Below the pieces are notes generated by a model. That model searched no databases. It was not told the origin of the DNA and saw only the letters and a program-made list of their open reading frames with translations. Below, in pieces: positions 1-7,567 of a stretch of DNA of 9,291 nt. Every line of letters starts with the position of its first letter. Within the stretch, counting starts at the first letter, position 1. The position numbers and the translations under genes were made by a program. This DNA comes from an uncultured Lachnospiraceae bacterium (GTDB lineage: Bacteria > Bacillota > Clostridia > Lachnospirales > Lachnospiraceae): assembly GCA_910588295.1 (NCBI GenBank), contig CAJUQO010000081.1, positions 1-9,291 on the forward strand, in the 5' to 3' direction.

Positions 1-2
1 CA

Positions 3-136
3 GCCATAAAATGGAAATATTTTGATCTACTTTTAAACTTTACAAGGCACTAGTAGTTTTTGGCAGGAATACAAAAATTGCATCCTCTATATTTGACGAG
101 ATACGGAATATTTATCTTGGCAGGACGCCGGAGTAA
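3..136 (+). pseudogene. Possible frameshifted 3' remnant of an upstream gene
   Basis: Two overlapping open stretches read like one protein tail split by a frameshift. One frame is open from position 3 to a TAG at 51-53 and gives AIKWKYFDLLLNFTRH. The next frame is open from 26 to a TAA at 134-136 and ends in FDEIRNIYLGRTPE. Neither has a usable start codon with a ribosome binding site in the window. A single indel between about 26 and 50 would join them. I recognise no family. It could equally be chance open frame in AT-rich intergenic DNA, or the window edge of a gene with a sequencing error. Confidence 0.17.
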
Positions 137-147
137 AGTTAGATAAT
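117..147 (+). promoter_or_regulatory. Candidate sigma-A promoter for the operon
   Basis: TTGGCA at 117-122 matches the -35 consensus at five of six positions. GATAAT at 142-147 matches the -10 consensus at five of six with a 19-base spacer. The overlapping TAGATA at 140-145 gives a 17-base spacer but a poorer match. It lies about 90 bases before the first gene and is the best promoter-like pair I found upstream. The spacing is not ideal, so this is a weak call by eye. Confidence 0.3.
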
Positions 148-236
148 ATGAAAATAAGTAAGAAGTATATGGGGTAAATGTAAGTTTTATGTATTAAAGT
201 GAAAAAATAAGCGCGAAGCTCTGGCGGAGATCAGTT

Positions 237-737
237 ATGGATATTAATTATAAAAAGGATCCTAAAATCTTTTCGAATACGGCATTTATATCATATAGTT
301 ACTTTGAATTGTTAGAAGATGTGCTGAATTATTCTATTCCGATTGTTCCTGAAACAATAGTCGGTTTGTCGATATTGTCTGAAGCCGTTGTACTCCATAA
401 AGAATGGGTAATGAGTAATAGTGAACTGTATTGTAATAGAAGCGAAAAGGAGTTAATTAGGAAATTTGTAAAGAGCGGGGTTTTAAAATATGAGGATGAA
501 TGGGATGTTTTTTCGCCTAAAGAGTATAGTGCGGCAGAAATGATGAATAATGAATTATCGCTGTATAGAAGTGGCAGAGGCATCAGCCATCAGGATGTCA
601 GCCAAGTAGAGATATATAGATCCCGTGAAGATGATCATATGCCGGTGGAAGATAATTGGAGCAGTTTAAGACGCCTTTTTGGAAATGCGGTTGATGATGT
701 TTTTCTCCAAAAGCTGAACAGTTTATCTGATATGTGA
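237..737 (+). CDS. Hypothetical protein, 166 aa, AT-rich first gene
   Basis: Unrecognised small soluble protein. The ATG at 237 is preceded by GGAG at 226-229 with a 7-base spacer, which supports the start. There is no signal peptide or membrane segment. Around residues 38-85 the pattern LSEAVVLHKEWVM, followed by a charged stretch and KFVKSGVLKYED, looks like a helical segment. It faintly recalls the 'SLVEALVLHD' N-terminal region of larger bacterial proteins of unknown function, but this is memory of a pattern and not an assignment. The C-terminal half (about 95-166) is polar and acidic. Base composition is clearly lower in GC than the genes that follow, about one third in the line I counted (301-360). 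That suggests a different origin or faster exchange. It ends 41 bases before the MBL gene and is probably co-transcribed with it. It could be a partner, regulator or protective subunit, but nothing in the sequence decides. Confidence 0.75.
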   Translation: MDINYKKDPKIFSNTAFISYSYFELLEDVLNYSIPIVPETIVGLSILSEAVVLHKEWVMSNSELYCNRSEKELIRKFVKSGVLKYEDEWDVFSPKEYSAAEMMNNELSLYRSGRGISHQDVSQVEIYRSREDDHMPVEDNWSSLRRLFGNAVDDVFLQKLNSLSDM

Positions 738-765
738 TTTGTGGTGAGAGAAAAATCCAAATGAT

Positions 766-777
766 GGGGGTGGCCGT
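766..777 (+). promoter_or_regulatory. Ribosome binding site deciding the MBL gene start
   Basis: A G-rich run, GGGGGTGG at 766-773, precedes the ATG at 779. The 9-mer GGTGGCCGT (769-777) plus one base plus ATG recurs exactly at 7557-7569 before another gene of the operon. This parallel favours 779 over the upstream GTG at 734 or the ATGs at 761 and 764. Confidence 0.45.
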
Positions 778-778
778 T

Positions 779-2272
779 ATGATTAAGAAAAAGGCCTTTG
801 ACGGAGCACGTCTGCCGATGACTTTTTATGCCCATACGATGAAATTTATTGACCGGGACTGTTATGACCAAAGATGCGCGGTTGAGTTTGAGGCAGTACC
901 GAAGGACGGGGTTTCGATGTTTGTGGCAGGCGAATTTCCGGCCAGGCTGCCGGGGGAAACGGAGGATGCAGGCCTTTTATCAAAGTTATGGTCAGATTTC
1001 CGGAGGGGCGGATTGGAGGATCCGGCGTTCCTGGCAGATAAGGCGGGGTATCTGGGGAAAGTGGCCAATGCGGCAATTGTCCTTATGTTCCGTTCTTTTG
1101 CGAAAGCGAAGTCTGTTGCCAATGCGAAAAATGACTGGTGGGAAATCACGGTGTGCCAAACGGCCGGGCCGGAGGACGGGGATACCTGTCTGCTTGCGAT
1201 ACCCGGCTATGAGGAGATCAGGGAAGAGTATACTTTTAAAATAAGCGCCGTTTCTATGGAGGAGGATGAGCGGCTTTATCATTTATATACCCATTATAAC
1301 CATTTGGAATTTGGAAAACGGGATAACAGCAGCGTGGGAGCTATAGGCCCGGGGACTGCATTCGGCAGGATACAGGTATTATATGTGGGCGCCGGGCTTT
1401 GCTGCTGCATGGAAGACACACAGGGGAATGTCATTGGCTACTTTGATATGGGGGTAGAAAGTGTATGGTCCAATCGCATATTACAGTGGAGAAATCCCGC
1501 GGGCTATGCGGCCATGAATAATGCGGCTGTACAGTCCTATAATGCCGTGCTGGGGGACGCTCAGAATATACAGAATCTGGCTGTGATTATTTCTCATTGG
1601 CATACAGACCATGTGCAGATTTTAAATGATATAGCGGTGGATTATCTGCAGAATAATAATTTTGCCCCTTTCTGGCAGACAGTCGAGCTTATCTACCCGG
1701 ATATTATCCAGGCGGCGGGATGGGCGGTCACTCATTATACGAATGTCATTGCCGCCATCCAGCAGGCAGGGAATCAGAACGTAACGGTGGGATTATATCA
1801 GGATTTGAACCAGAATATCCTGCTATATCAGGCGCAGAATATCTCTATATATAAATGTGACAGAGATGACAGTCGAATTAGATGGATAAGCCATCATGAC
1901 CACGGGATATGGGCGTCTGTTACTTTGAACAGCAACAGGACGGTATTTCTGGCCGGGGACTGTGCCTACGATATAATTGCCGTTCAGAATGTAAATGCTG
2001 CAGAGTTAACGAATAACGGGCAGGGATATGATTATCTGGTGGCGTCCCATCATGGCGGATCCTATACGCATACACGTGCCCAGAACAGGGCGCAGTATAT
2101 CCCAAGCCCTGACCCGCAGGCGCAGCAGCCGGAGATTGTATATTCGGCCAACGGTGTCGCCTATGGGCATCCAAACCCGACTAATGTGGCTGCCTATGGA
2201 AACGCGGGGTGGAATCACATCTTTCTTCAAAATTATCCGGGTCAGGGATTTAATGTCTGTGACTTAAATTAG
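779..2272 (+). CDS. ComEC/Rec2-like metallo-beta-lactamase-fold hydrolase, 497 aa
   Basis: Predicted soluble metal-dependent hydrolase. The MBL domain starts near residue 195. VGAGLCCCMED and the FDMG turn (D223) correspond to the opening strands of ComEC-type domains. SHWHTDH supplies the HxHxDH metal motif (H273, H275, D277, H278). FLAGDC supplies the bridging aspartate (D394), and ASHHGGS gives the late histidine pair (H424, H425). YGHPNP near the end matches the terminal HP element of this group. All catalytic positions are present, so it is probably active. Substrate is unknown; relatives act on nucleic acids, phosphodiesters or other esters. There are no membrane segments, unlike ComEC itself. 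Residues 1-190 match nothing I recognise and may be a partner or specificity domain. The last 265 residues hold about 55 Asn plus Gln by hand count, which is unusual. I chose ATG 779 over GTG 734 on the ribosome binding site; 761 remains possible. It is followed by 78 bases and then the DUF6603 gene. Confidence 0.87.
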   Translation: MIKKKAFDGARLPMTFYAHTMKFIDRDCYDQRCAVEFEAVPKDGVSMFVAGEFPARLPGETEDAGLLSKLWSDFRRGGLEDPAFLADKAGYLGKVANAAIVLMFRSFAKAKSVANAKNDWWEITVCQTAGPEDGDTCLLAIPGYEEIREEYTFKISAVSMEEDERLYHLYTHYNHLEFGKRDNSSVGAIGPGTAFGRIQVLYVGAGLCCCMEDTQGNVIGYFDMGVESVWSNRILQWRNPAGYAAMNNAAVQSYNAVLGDAQNIQNLAVIISHWHTDHVQILNDIAVDYLQNNNFAPFWQTVELIYPDIIQAAGWAVTHYTNVIAAIQQAGNQNVTVGLYQDLNQNILLYQAQNISIYKCDRDDSRIRWISHHDHGIWASVTLNSNRTVFLAGDCAYDIIAVQNVNAAELTNNGQGYDYLVASHHGGSYTHTRAQNRAQYIPSPDPQAQQPEIVYSANGVAYGHPNPTNVAAYGNAGWNHIFLQNYPGQGFNVCDLN

Positions 2273-2337
2273 AGGCCGTCATTTTCACTCATATGTACCG
2301 ATGGGCTTATAGGCTGCGGGAAAAGGCAGGGTTTTGT

Positions 2338-2344
2338 GGGAGGA
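2338..2344 (+). promoter_or_regulatory. Strong ribosome binding site of the DUF6603 gene
   Basis: GGGAGGA, with core GGAGG at 2339-2343, lies 7 bases before the ATG at 2351. It sets the start there rather than at the in-frame GTG at 2336, which would itself overlap the site. The rest of the 78-base gap (2273-2350) shows no convincing promoter or terminator hairpin. Confidence 0.8.
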
Positions 2345-2350
2345 AATTCA

Positions 2351-5300
2351 ATGAACATAGAGGAAGTATGCGAGCGCATTGAAAGGCAGATCATACAGGG
2401 ATGTTTCTCTCTGAGTGCTGGGACGGTGGGGCTGGAATCTATGGGGCGGCTTTGCGCCGTTTTTGGGTTGGATGTATTGGCCCTGCACGGAACCTCCTGC
2501 ACCCTGCAGGAGGCGACTTTGCTCCTGCAGGGAATGTTTGCGTTGTCCTCTCTTGATTCAGATCTGCAGATAGAGGTCAGAGTGGCCGGCGACGGCCGGG
2601 TGTACGCGGTTGTCCTGGCGCCGCGGACGAGCCTGGATGCCGCCGGCTTTTTTTCTGTTTCCGGCCTGGTGATGAAGCTGGCTATGCAGGAAGGGAATGG
2701 GGAATTCTCGGAGCAGATAGAGGGAGAGCTTACCCTGGGGGATCTTGCCTTTACGCTTTCTTCTGAGAGGGAGGATGTGGGCGCCAGACGGCAGCTCCAT
2801 GTGCGCTGTGCCGGTGAGGTGGACGCCATGGATCTTGTGAATGCGGCTCTTGGCCTGGTGGGGCTGGACTTGTCCGTGTTTGGCGTGGAGAAGACGAAGC
2901 TGTTTAAGATCAAAGAGCTTTCTTTTTCTTATACGGCGGCTTCTCAATGGCTGACGGAAACGATACAGGCGGAGGGGGATTACGATGATTATTTTACGTG
3001 GAAGGTCAGTACAGATATAGGCTTTCGTTTTCAGAATATTTTCGGCATGGAAAATGTGGGCTTTGCCTTTGAAAAATACGGGAGTGTATATGACCTGGCT
3101 TTAGATGGCGACATCGTTATTTTCGGCGGCAGGCTTTCCTTTTTTATCAGCTATGGCGGCGGCCTGTTTTCGACGGCTCTGTCTCAATGTGAACAGGCGC
3201 GGCCAGGCAGCGTAGATGACATGGGAATACTGATCGGGGAAAAGAATATCCTGAGCAGTTTTCCGGAAAATTTCAAGCCGTTGGGCGGGCTCAGGCTGTA
3301 TTCGATGAATTTTGCGGCCACGTCGGATTTTAAGAATGTCCAGGATTTTAATATTGCGTTTTTACTGGACTACAGGTGGCAGTTTTGCGAGTCGCAGAAG
3401 ATCGTACTGTCCAATATATTGATCGCGTTTTCCTATGATTTAGGGAATAAGGGATTTTGGCTTTCCGGAGATCTGCAGTTTGGGGAAATATCCACAATGC
3501 TTTACGCGGGGGTATCGGCGGGTCAGGGAAAAAGCCCACAGTGGAGTTTTCACTGGAGGATGTTTGACAATGAGACGGTGAGTTTGACAAGATTTGTCGG
3601 GCAACTGGCGGACGCCATGGGAACTGCTTCTCCGCAGATTAAGCTGCCGGAGATAGAAATAGGCAATGCCGGTGTGGCATATACTGCGGGGACATTTTCT
3701 GTGGGTCTTGATATTCTGGCGACGGAATCCAGACTGTTTTCATCCAGGACGGAAGTGAGGATCACTTCTTCCATAAAAGACGGCAGACGGGATTTTGCGG
3801 CGCAATTCTCATGGATCAGCCTGGATCAGGGATTGACGATAGGGCATATATTGGAGGAGTGCGGGGCCGGGGAGGCGGCCTGTGAGCTTCCCGGGTGTAT
3901 CAGGGATATCGGCCTGTCATCCCTGGAGCTGTACTATGATTTTTTGGAAAACAGGATTAACGCAGAGATCAGTATCACGCATGTGGGAACGATACAGTTT
4001 GAGATCATATTCCGTGGGGATAAGGAATACGCGGTCAGTTTTGCGCCCTGTATATCCGAGATTTCTTTTACGGATCTTCCTCTGGTGGGCGGACTTGTCC
4101 GGCAGATCGTACCGTCCCCGGAGAATTTTACGGTTTCGGATATGGCGTTTCATACCCGTTCCAGGGAATGTCAGGAACAACAGCTTCCGGCGGGGGTGAG
4201 CCTCGTATGCCGTGTCTGGGGCGAAAGACAGGTATGTGTGTTCTCCGGCGGGGAGAAAGCCATCCGGCAGCGTGAAAATGGCGGAAACAACAGTCAGGAA
4301 CCCAAGATCGTCTGGTTGCGTGTAAATAAGACGCTGGCAATATTTTCTCTGCATCGGCTGGGCGTGGGGCTTGACGGGAATGATGTGATGTTTGCGGTGG
4401 ATGGGTCTCTGGAAGTCTCGCCGTTGGCCTTTATGCTGACAGGGGCCGGTATGGGTATCCGCCTGTCCGAACCTGTGGAGCCGAAATTTTACATAGGGGG
4501 ATTTAGCGTTTCCTTTCAGAATGAAATGCTCTCTATCAGCGGGGCATTTGTAAAAGATTCGGACTCTTATACCGGTGAACTGCTCATCCGGGTCAAACAG
4601 ATCTCCGCGGCTGCGATTGCCGAATATTCCCTGGACGGTTCTTTGATGGCCTTTGCGGTAGTTACGGCGAATTTCGGGGGACCGCCGGCGTTTTTTGTGA
4701 CGGGAGTGTCTTTTGGATTCGGATATAATAAAAGGCTGATCCTGCCGGAAATTGACAGGATAGAAGAGTATCCGCTGCTGGAGGCGGCAAAAGGCAGGCT
4801 GTCAAGAGAGAATATGGCGGATAAGCTGAAAATGTATTTTGTCAACGAACCGGGGCAAAAGTTTTTGGCGGCGGGCATTCGGTTTACGTCTTTTGGGATC
4901 GTGGACAGCAGCGCCATTATGACGGTAAGTTTTGGAAATGATTTTGAGATCGGGCTGCTGGGGCTTTCCGAAATGACGATGCCTCCCAAATGTGAAAAGT
5001 CGCCGCTTGCTTACGCGGGCCTTGCGCTGAAAGCTGTGATAAAACCCAAAGAAGGGGTGTTCAGCGTGGAGGCGCGGCTGACTTCGGAATCCTACCTTTT
5101 GTCCCGGGATTGTAAACTTTCGGGCGGGTTCGCTCTGTATTACTGGTTTGGGGGAGAGCACAGCGGCGATATGGTGATTACGCTGGGCGGCTATAAGAGC
5201 GGATACCAAAAGCCGGCGCACTATCCCGATGTTCCAAGGGTCGGTTTTAACTGGAAAATCGGGGAACATTTGGCTGTCACCGGAGAGATGTATTTTGCTC

Positions 5301-6349
5301 TGACGCCGAAGGAGGTTATGGCGGGCGGCAGATTGAACGCTGTCTATGCCGTCGGAAAGCTAAAGGCTTACTTTATTGTGGCGGCGGATTTCTATATGGC
5401 GTGGAAACCTTTCGCCTATGAGGCGTCCATGCAGGTGCTTGTGGGCGCGTCTTATCGGTTGGACTGCTGGTTTGTGCATCACACCTTTACCGTCGAGCTG
5501 GGAGCCGGGCTCCATATCTGGGGACCCGATTTTACGGGTACGGCCCATATCAGCTGGTTTATTATTTCCTTTGACATCCGCTTTGGTCATACGCCCTATG
5601 ATCCGGACCAGAAGATAGGGTGGACAGAATTTGTGGATTCATTTTTGCCTGTGAATGATAAAAGAACGGCGGAATCAGAGGACGGGACTTTCGGAGCGCA
5701 GAAGGCGGCCCCCCTTACGATTTCCTATATGGACGGCGCGTCTGCCGCGGAGGGCAGGACGCTGTGCCGGGCGGACACGCTTTTGATCAGTGTAGAATCG
5801 GCGATCCCTCTGACGAAGTATACGGTCAACCAGTCCGGAGAGAAGAAGACGGGCCAGGCTTTTTATATTCAGCCGATGGGAGGGGAAAAGCTGGAGAACT
5901 GCCTTAATGTGGAGCTCCGGAACGGGAACGGGCAGTATGTGAACGTCAGGATGTCCCCTGTACAGAAAAATCTGCCGTCCGCGCTGTGGGGAAAGAAAGG
6001 CGGGGATGCCCTTGTCCGGGACGCTGTCTGCGGCTTGTCCGTGGCGCCGGAACCCCTGGGATATACAGTATTCCCGGAAAAACAGGCTATTTCTCTGGAG
6101 CAGCTGTATCTGCTGGGCACCATTGTAATCCGGGATGCCTTTGCGTATAGGGACGGCGTACCGTATCCCGTCCATCCGGATAAAGATTCATTGAGGGTGG
6201 TAGCAGACACCCTGGACGCCGCCGGTGTGCGGAATGGCCGGAAGGATTTTTTGGCGCGGCAGGGGATTGGCGGCGGGGAAATATCCCTCAGCAAATTTGC
6301 TTCCAATGCAGTTAATCTTCTGAGTGAGGACGTCATGGTAAAGGAGTAG
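2351..6349 (+). CDS. DUF6603-type giant beta-rich protein, 1332 aa
   Basis: Large protein of unknown function, assigned to DUF6603 from motifs recalled for that family. PPAFFVTGVSFGFGYNKRL (F790-G791-Y792-N793) is followed by EEYPLL. GLHIWGPDFTGTAHISW (W1057-G-P) leads into a FDIRFG strand, then GWTEFVDSFLP (W1091), and later NLPSALWG. All fall in the expected order. Before this core, residues about 60-740 are a long succession of short beta-strand units alternating hydrophobic and polar residues, with Gly-rich turns (for example FGGRLSFFISYGGGLFS) and loosely repeating 'IG.A.V.Y..G.FSVGL' segments. This suggests an extended repetitive beta structure. There is no signal peptide, membrane helix or visible catalytic motif, so a structural or binding role is more likely than an enzymatic one. 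The length is within what I expect of such proteins. The stop codon overlaps the next gene's ribosome binding site region, giving tight coupling downstream. Confidence 0.85.
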   Translation: MNIEEVCERIERQIIQGCFSLSAGTVGLESMGRLCAVFGLDVLALHGTSCTLQEATLLLQGMFALSSLDSDLQIEVRVAGDGRVYAVVLAPRTSLDAAGFFSVSGLVMKLAMQEGNGEFSEQIEGELTLGDLAFTLSSEREDVGARRQLHVRCAGEVDAMDLVNAALGLVGLDLSVFGVEKTKLFKIKELSFSYTAASQWLTETIQAEGDYDDYFTWKVSTDIGFRFQNIFGMENVGFAFEKYGSVYDLALDGDIVIFGGRLSFFISYGGGLFSTALSQCEQARPGSVDDMGILIGEKNILSSFPENFKPLGGLRLYSMNFAATSDFKNVQDFNIAFLLDYRWQFCESQKIVLSNILIAFSYDLGNKGFWLSGDLQFGEISTMLYAGVSAGQGKSPQWSFHWRMFDNETVSLTRFVGQLADAMGTASPQIKLPEIEIGNAGVAYTAGTFSVGLDILATESRLFSSRTEVRITSSIKDGRRDFAAQFSWISLDQGLTIGHILEECGAGEAACELPGCIRDIGLSSLELYYDFLENRINAEISITHVGTIQFEIIFRGDKEYAVSFAPCISEISFTDLPLVGGLVRQIVPSPENFTVSDMAFHTRSRECQEQQLPAGVSLVCRVWGERQVCVFSGGEKAIRQRENGGNNSQEPKIVWLRVNKTLAIFSLHRLGVGLDGNDVMFAVDGSLEVSPLAFMLTGAGMGIRLSEPVEPKFYIGGFSVSFQNEMLSISGAFVKDSDSYTGELLIRVKQISAAAIAEYSLDGSLMAFAVVTANFGGPPAFFVTGVSFGFGYNKRLILPEIDRIEEYPLLEAAKGRLSRENMADKLKMYFVNEPGQKFLAAGIRFTSFGIVDSSAIMTVSFGNDFEIGLLGLSEMTMPPKCEKSPLAYAGLALKAVIKPKEGVFSVEARLTSESYLLSRDCKLSGGFALYYWFGGEHSGDMVITLGGYKSGYQKPAHYPDVPRVGFNWKIGEHLAVTGEMYFALTPKEVMAGGRLNAVYAVGKLKAYFIVAADFYMAWKPFAYEASMQVLVGASYRLDCWFVHHTFTVELGAGLHIWGPDFTGTAHISWFIISFDIRFGHTPYDPDQKIGWTEFVDSFLPVNDKRTAESEDGTFGAQKAAPLTISYMDGASAAEGRTLCRADTLLISVESAIPLTKYTVNQSGEKKTGQAFYIQPMGGEKLENCLNVELRNGNGQYVNVRMSPVQKNLPSALWGKKGGDALVRDAVCGLSVAPEPLGYTVFPEKQAISLEQLYLLGTIVIRDAFAYRDGVPYPVHPDKDSLRVVADTLDAAGVRNGRKDFLARQGIGGGEISLSKFASNAVNLLSEDVMVKE
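2493..2532 (+). repeat. Two overlapping, mutually exclusive perfect hairpins
   Basis: Arm A CCTCCTGCA (2493-2501) is the perfect reverse complement of TGCAGGAGG (2505-2513), with a 3-base loop. The overlapping arm CCCTGCAGGAG (2502-2512) is also the perfect reverse complement of CTCCTGCAGGG (2522-2532), with a 9-base loop. The middle arm can pair with only one side at a time. It lies about 140 bases into the DUF6603 reading frame, in codons for SCTLQEATLLLQG. It may be coincidence of Leu-Gln codons or an early translational or transcriptional control element. Confidence 0.6.
6341..6346 (+). promoter_or_regulatory. Ribosome binding site of family A gene
   Basis: AAGGAG abuts the TAG stop of the DUF6603 gene (6347-6349) and sits 6 bases before the ATG at 6353. 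This supports that start over the ATG at 6365 and indicates coupled translation. Confidence 0.8.
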
Positions 6350-6352
6350 GAT

Positions 6353-7567
6353 ATGGAAGAGGAAATGAAGTTTATCAGTTACATAAAACCGTCCCTGCCA
6401 AACGGGACATACACGATCCGCGCGGTGCAGTCGGTGACGTCACCGGAGAATTGTGAATTTGAAGAGCAGAAAACATTTGATATTGCGGGACATGCCTTTC
6501 ATTTGCCGGCGGAAGAGGTCTTTTCCACCTGCCCGGCAGATAACGAAACGGGAGAATTTGGGGACATGCTGCCGTTTGTCGTTTTGGATAACAGAACCTT
6601 CCCGTGGGAAAACAGTATCTGTCCGGAAAAGAACGGCGTACCGGTACCCTGGGTCGCGCTGCTTGTTATTTCGGAAGGAGAGGGCGCGGAAGAAAAGGAT
6701 ATACAGGTCGGGGAACTGCTTGGGAAGACGGAGGAAGGGGTCTATTATCCGGACAGGGCAAAGCTGCCCGGGGTTTTTGCCGAAAAGGAGACGGACACCT
6801 GTCATGTGGTAGACCTGCCCACAAAGCTCTACGGTGAAGTCATGCCCTCTATGGACGATCTGCCTTATTTATGCCACGCAAGGCGTGTGAATCTGAAAAG
6901 GACAGAGGACAGCGTCTGTGCCAGGGACGGTTTCTTTTCCGTCGTCTGCGGAAACCGTTTTATTCCGTCGAAAGACGGGACGCCGGCTAAGAGTACGGTT
7001 CATCTCGTATCACTGCTTGGCATGGGGGATCTGACAGTCCCGGCCGGCTGCAAAAAGGTGAGGCTGGTCTCCCTGTATCATTGGGATGTGTTTTCCCAGA
7101 AGAAGTCCGGGGAAAATTTTGCGGCGCTTATCAGGGGTTTACAGGAGAACTGCGGCATAATCTGTGACTCCATGGATACGGATTTGAAGAGACAGGGGTA
7201 CAGTGTGAAAAGGCATATGACCCGCACCGGAGAGCAGACATACTCCCTGTACCGTCCGCCGTTGGTTCCTTTTCTGGACACGGAGACGCTGGAGATGGGA
7301 AATAAGCATACGGCAGACGGGCGGCTGATCTATGACAGGGAAAACGGAATCTTTGATGTTACTTACGCCGCGGCCTGGCAGCTGGGGAGGATGCTTGCGC
7401 TGAGCCGTCCGGCGGACGCGGAGAAAATCGCGCAGTTTCGGAAAACGCAGAAGTTCAGGCAGCATCAAAGCAGCTTAAAGGCAAGTATGGATTTCCAGAA
7501 GATAGATATGGAGAAGGTGGCGGGTTTTCTTGCCGGGAAAAATGTTTGGGGGGGGAGGTGGCCGTGA
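6353..7567 (+). CDS. Uncharacterised family A protein, 404 aa
   Basis: Unknown function. Conserved-looking landmarks match a family of bacterial hypothetical proteins I recall but cannot name. They are an N-terminal PSLPNGTYTI segment, then HAFHLPAEEV (48-56), LPFVVLDNRTFPWE (73-86), VPWVALLVI (98-106), VHLVSLLG (216-223), YRPPLVPF (300-307) and DVTYAAAWQLGRMLALS (335-351). The family form is roughly LPHIVL..RTLPWE, HLVSLEG, YRGPLVP and DVSYAAAWQLGRLLAL. All occur here in order, so the protein appears intact. There is no signal peptide or membrane segment. It starts 3 bases after the DUF6603 stop, and its own TGA overlaps the next ATG by one base (TGATG), so the three proteins should be made in balanced amounts. 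That fits a shared complex. No catalytic motif is visible. Confidence 0.85.
   Translation: MEEEMKFISYIKPSLPNGTYTIRAVQSVTSPENCEFEEQKTFDIAGHAFHLPAEEVFSTCPADNETGEFGDMLPFVVLDNRTFPWENSICPEKNGVPVPWVALLVISEGEGAEEKDIQVGELLGKTEEGVYYPDRAKLPGVFAEKETDTCHVVDLPTKLYGEVMPSMDDLPYLCHARRVNLKRTEDSVCARDGFFSVVCGNRFIPSKDGTPAKSTVHLVSLLGMGDLTVPAGCKKVRLVSLYHWDVFSQKKSGENFAALIRGLQENCGIICDSMDTDLKRQGYSVKRHMTRTGEQTYSLYRPPLVPFLDTETLEMGNKHTADGRLIYDRENGIFDVTYAAAWQLGRMLALSRPADAEKIAQFRKTQKFRQHQSSLKASMDFQKIDMEKVAGFLAGKNVWGGRWP
7554..7565 (+). promoter_or_regulatory. Ribosome binding site deciding the family B start
   Basis: GGAGG at 7554-7558 lies 8 bases before the ATG at 7567. The in-frame ATG at 7546 has the site downstream of it and so is unlikely. 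GGTGGCCGT at 7557-7565 is the same 9-mer found before the MBL gene start at 779. Confidence 0.7.

Noticed and set aside
148..177. Nine-codon open frame (MKISKKYMG) that might be a leader peptide
   Set aside because: There is no ribosome binding site, it overlaps the candidate -10 region, and no attenuator-like hairpin follows.
734..778. GTG start at 734 for the MBL gene, giving 512 residues and a 4-base overlap with the previous gene
   Set aside because: The overlap is attractive for coupling, but no good ribosome binding site precedes it. The added residues (MICGERKIQMMGVAV) look like translated leader, and the GGGGGTGG site fits ATG 779 better.
2273..2350. Terminator or second promoter between the MBL and DUF6603 genes
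   Set aside because: No GC-rich stem with a T-tract and no -35/-10 pair of acceptable spacing could be found in the 78 bases.
2269..2913. Minus-strand open frame of 214 codons
   Set aside because: It is opposite the strong start and first 560 bases of the DUF6603 gene. Its product is low-complexity Ser/Pro/Arg-rich, so it is a shadow frame.
3564..3597. Direct repeat of GTTTGACAA, with TTGACA resembling an internal -35 box
   Set aside because: No -10 box at a proper distance follows and both copies are in ordinary codons of the DUF6603 gene.
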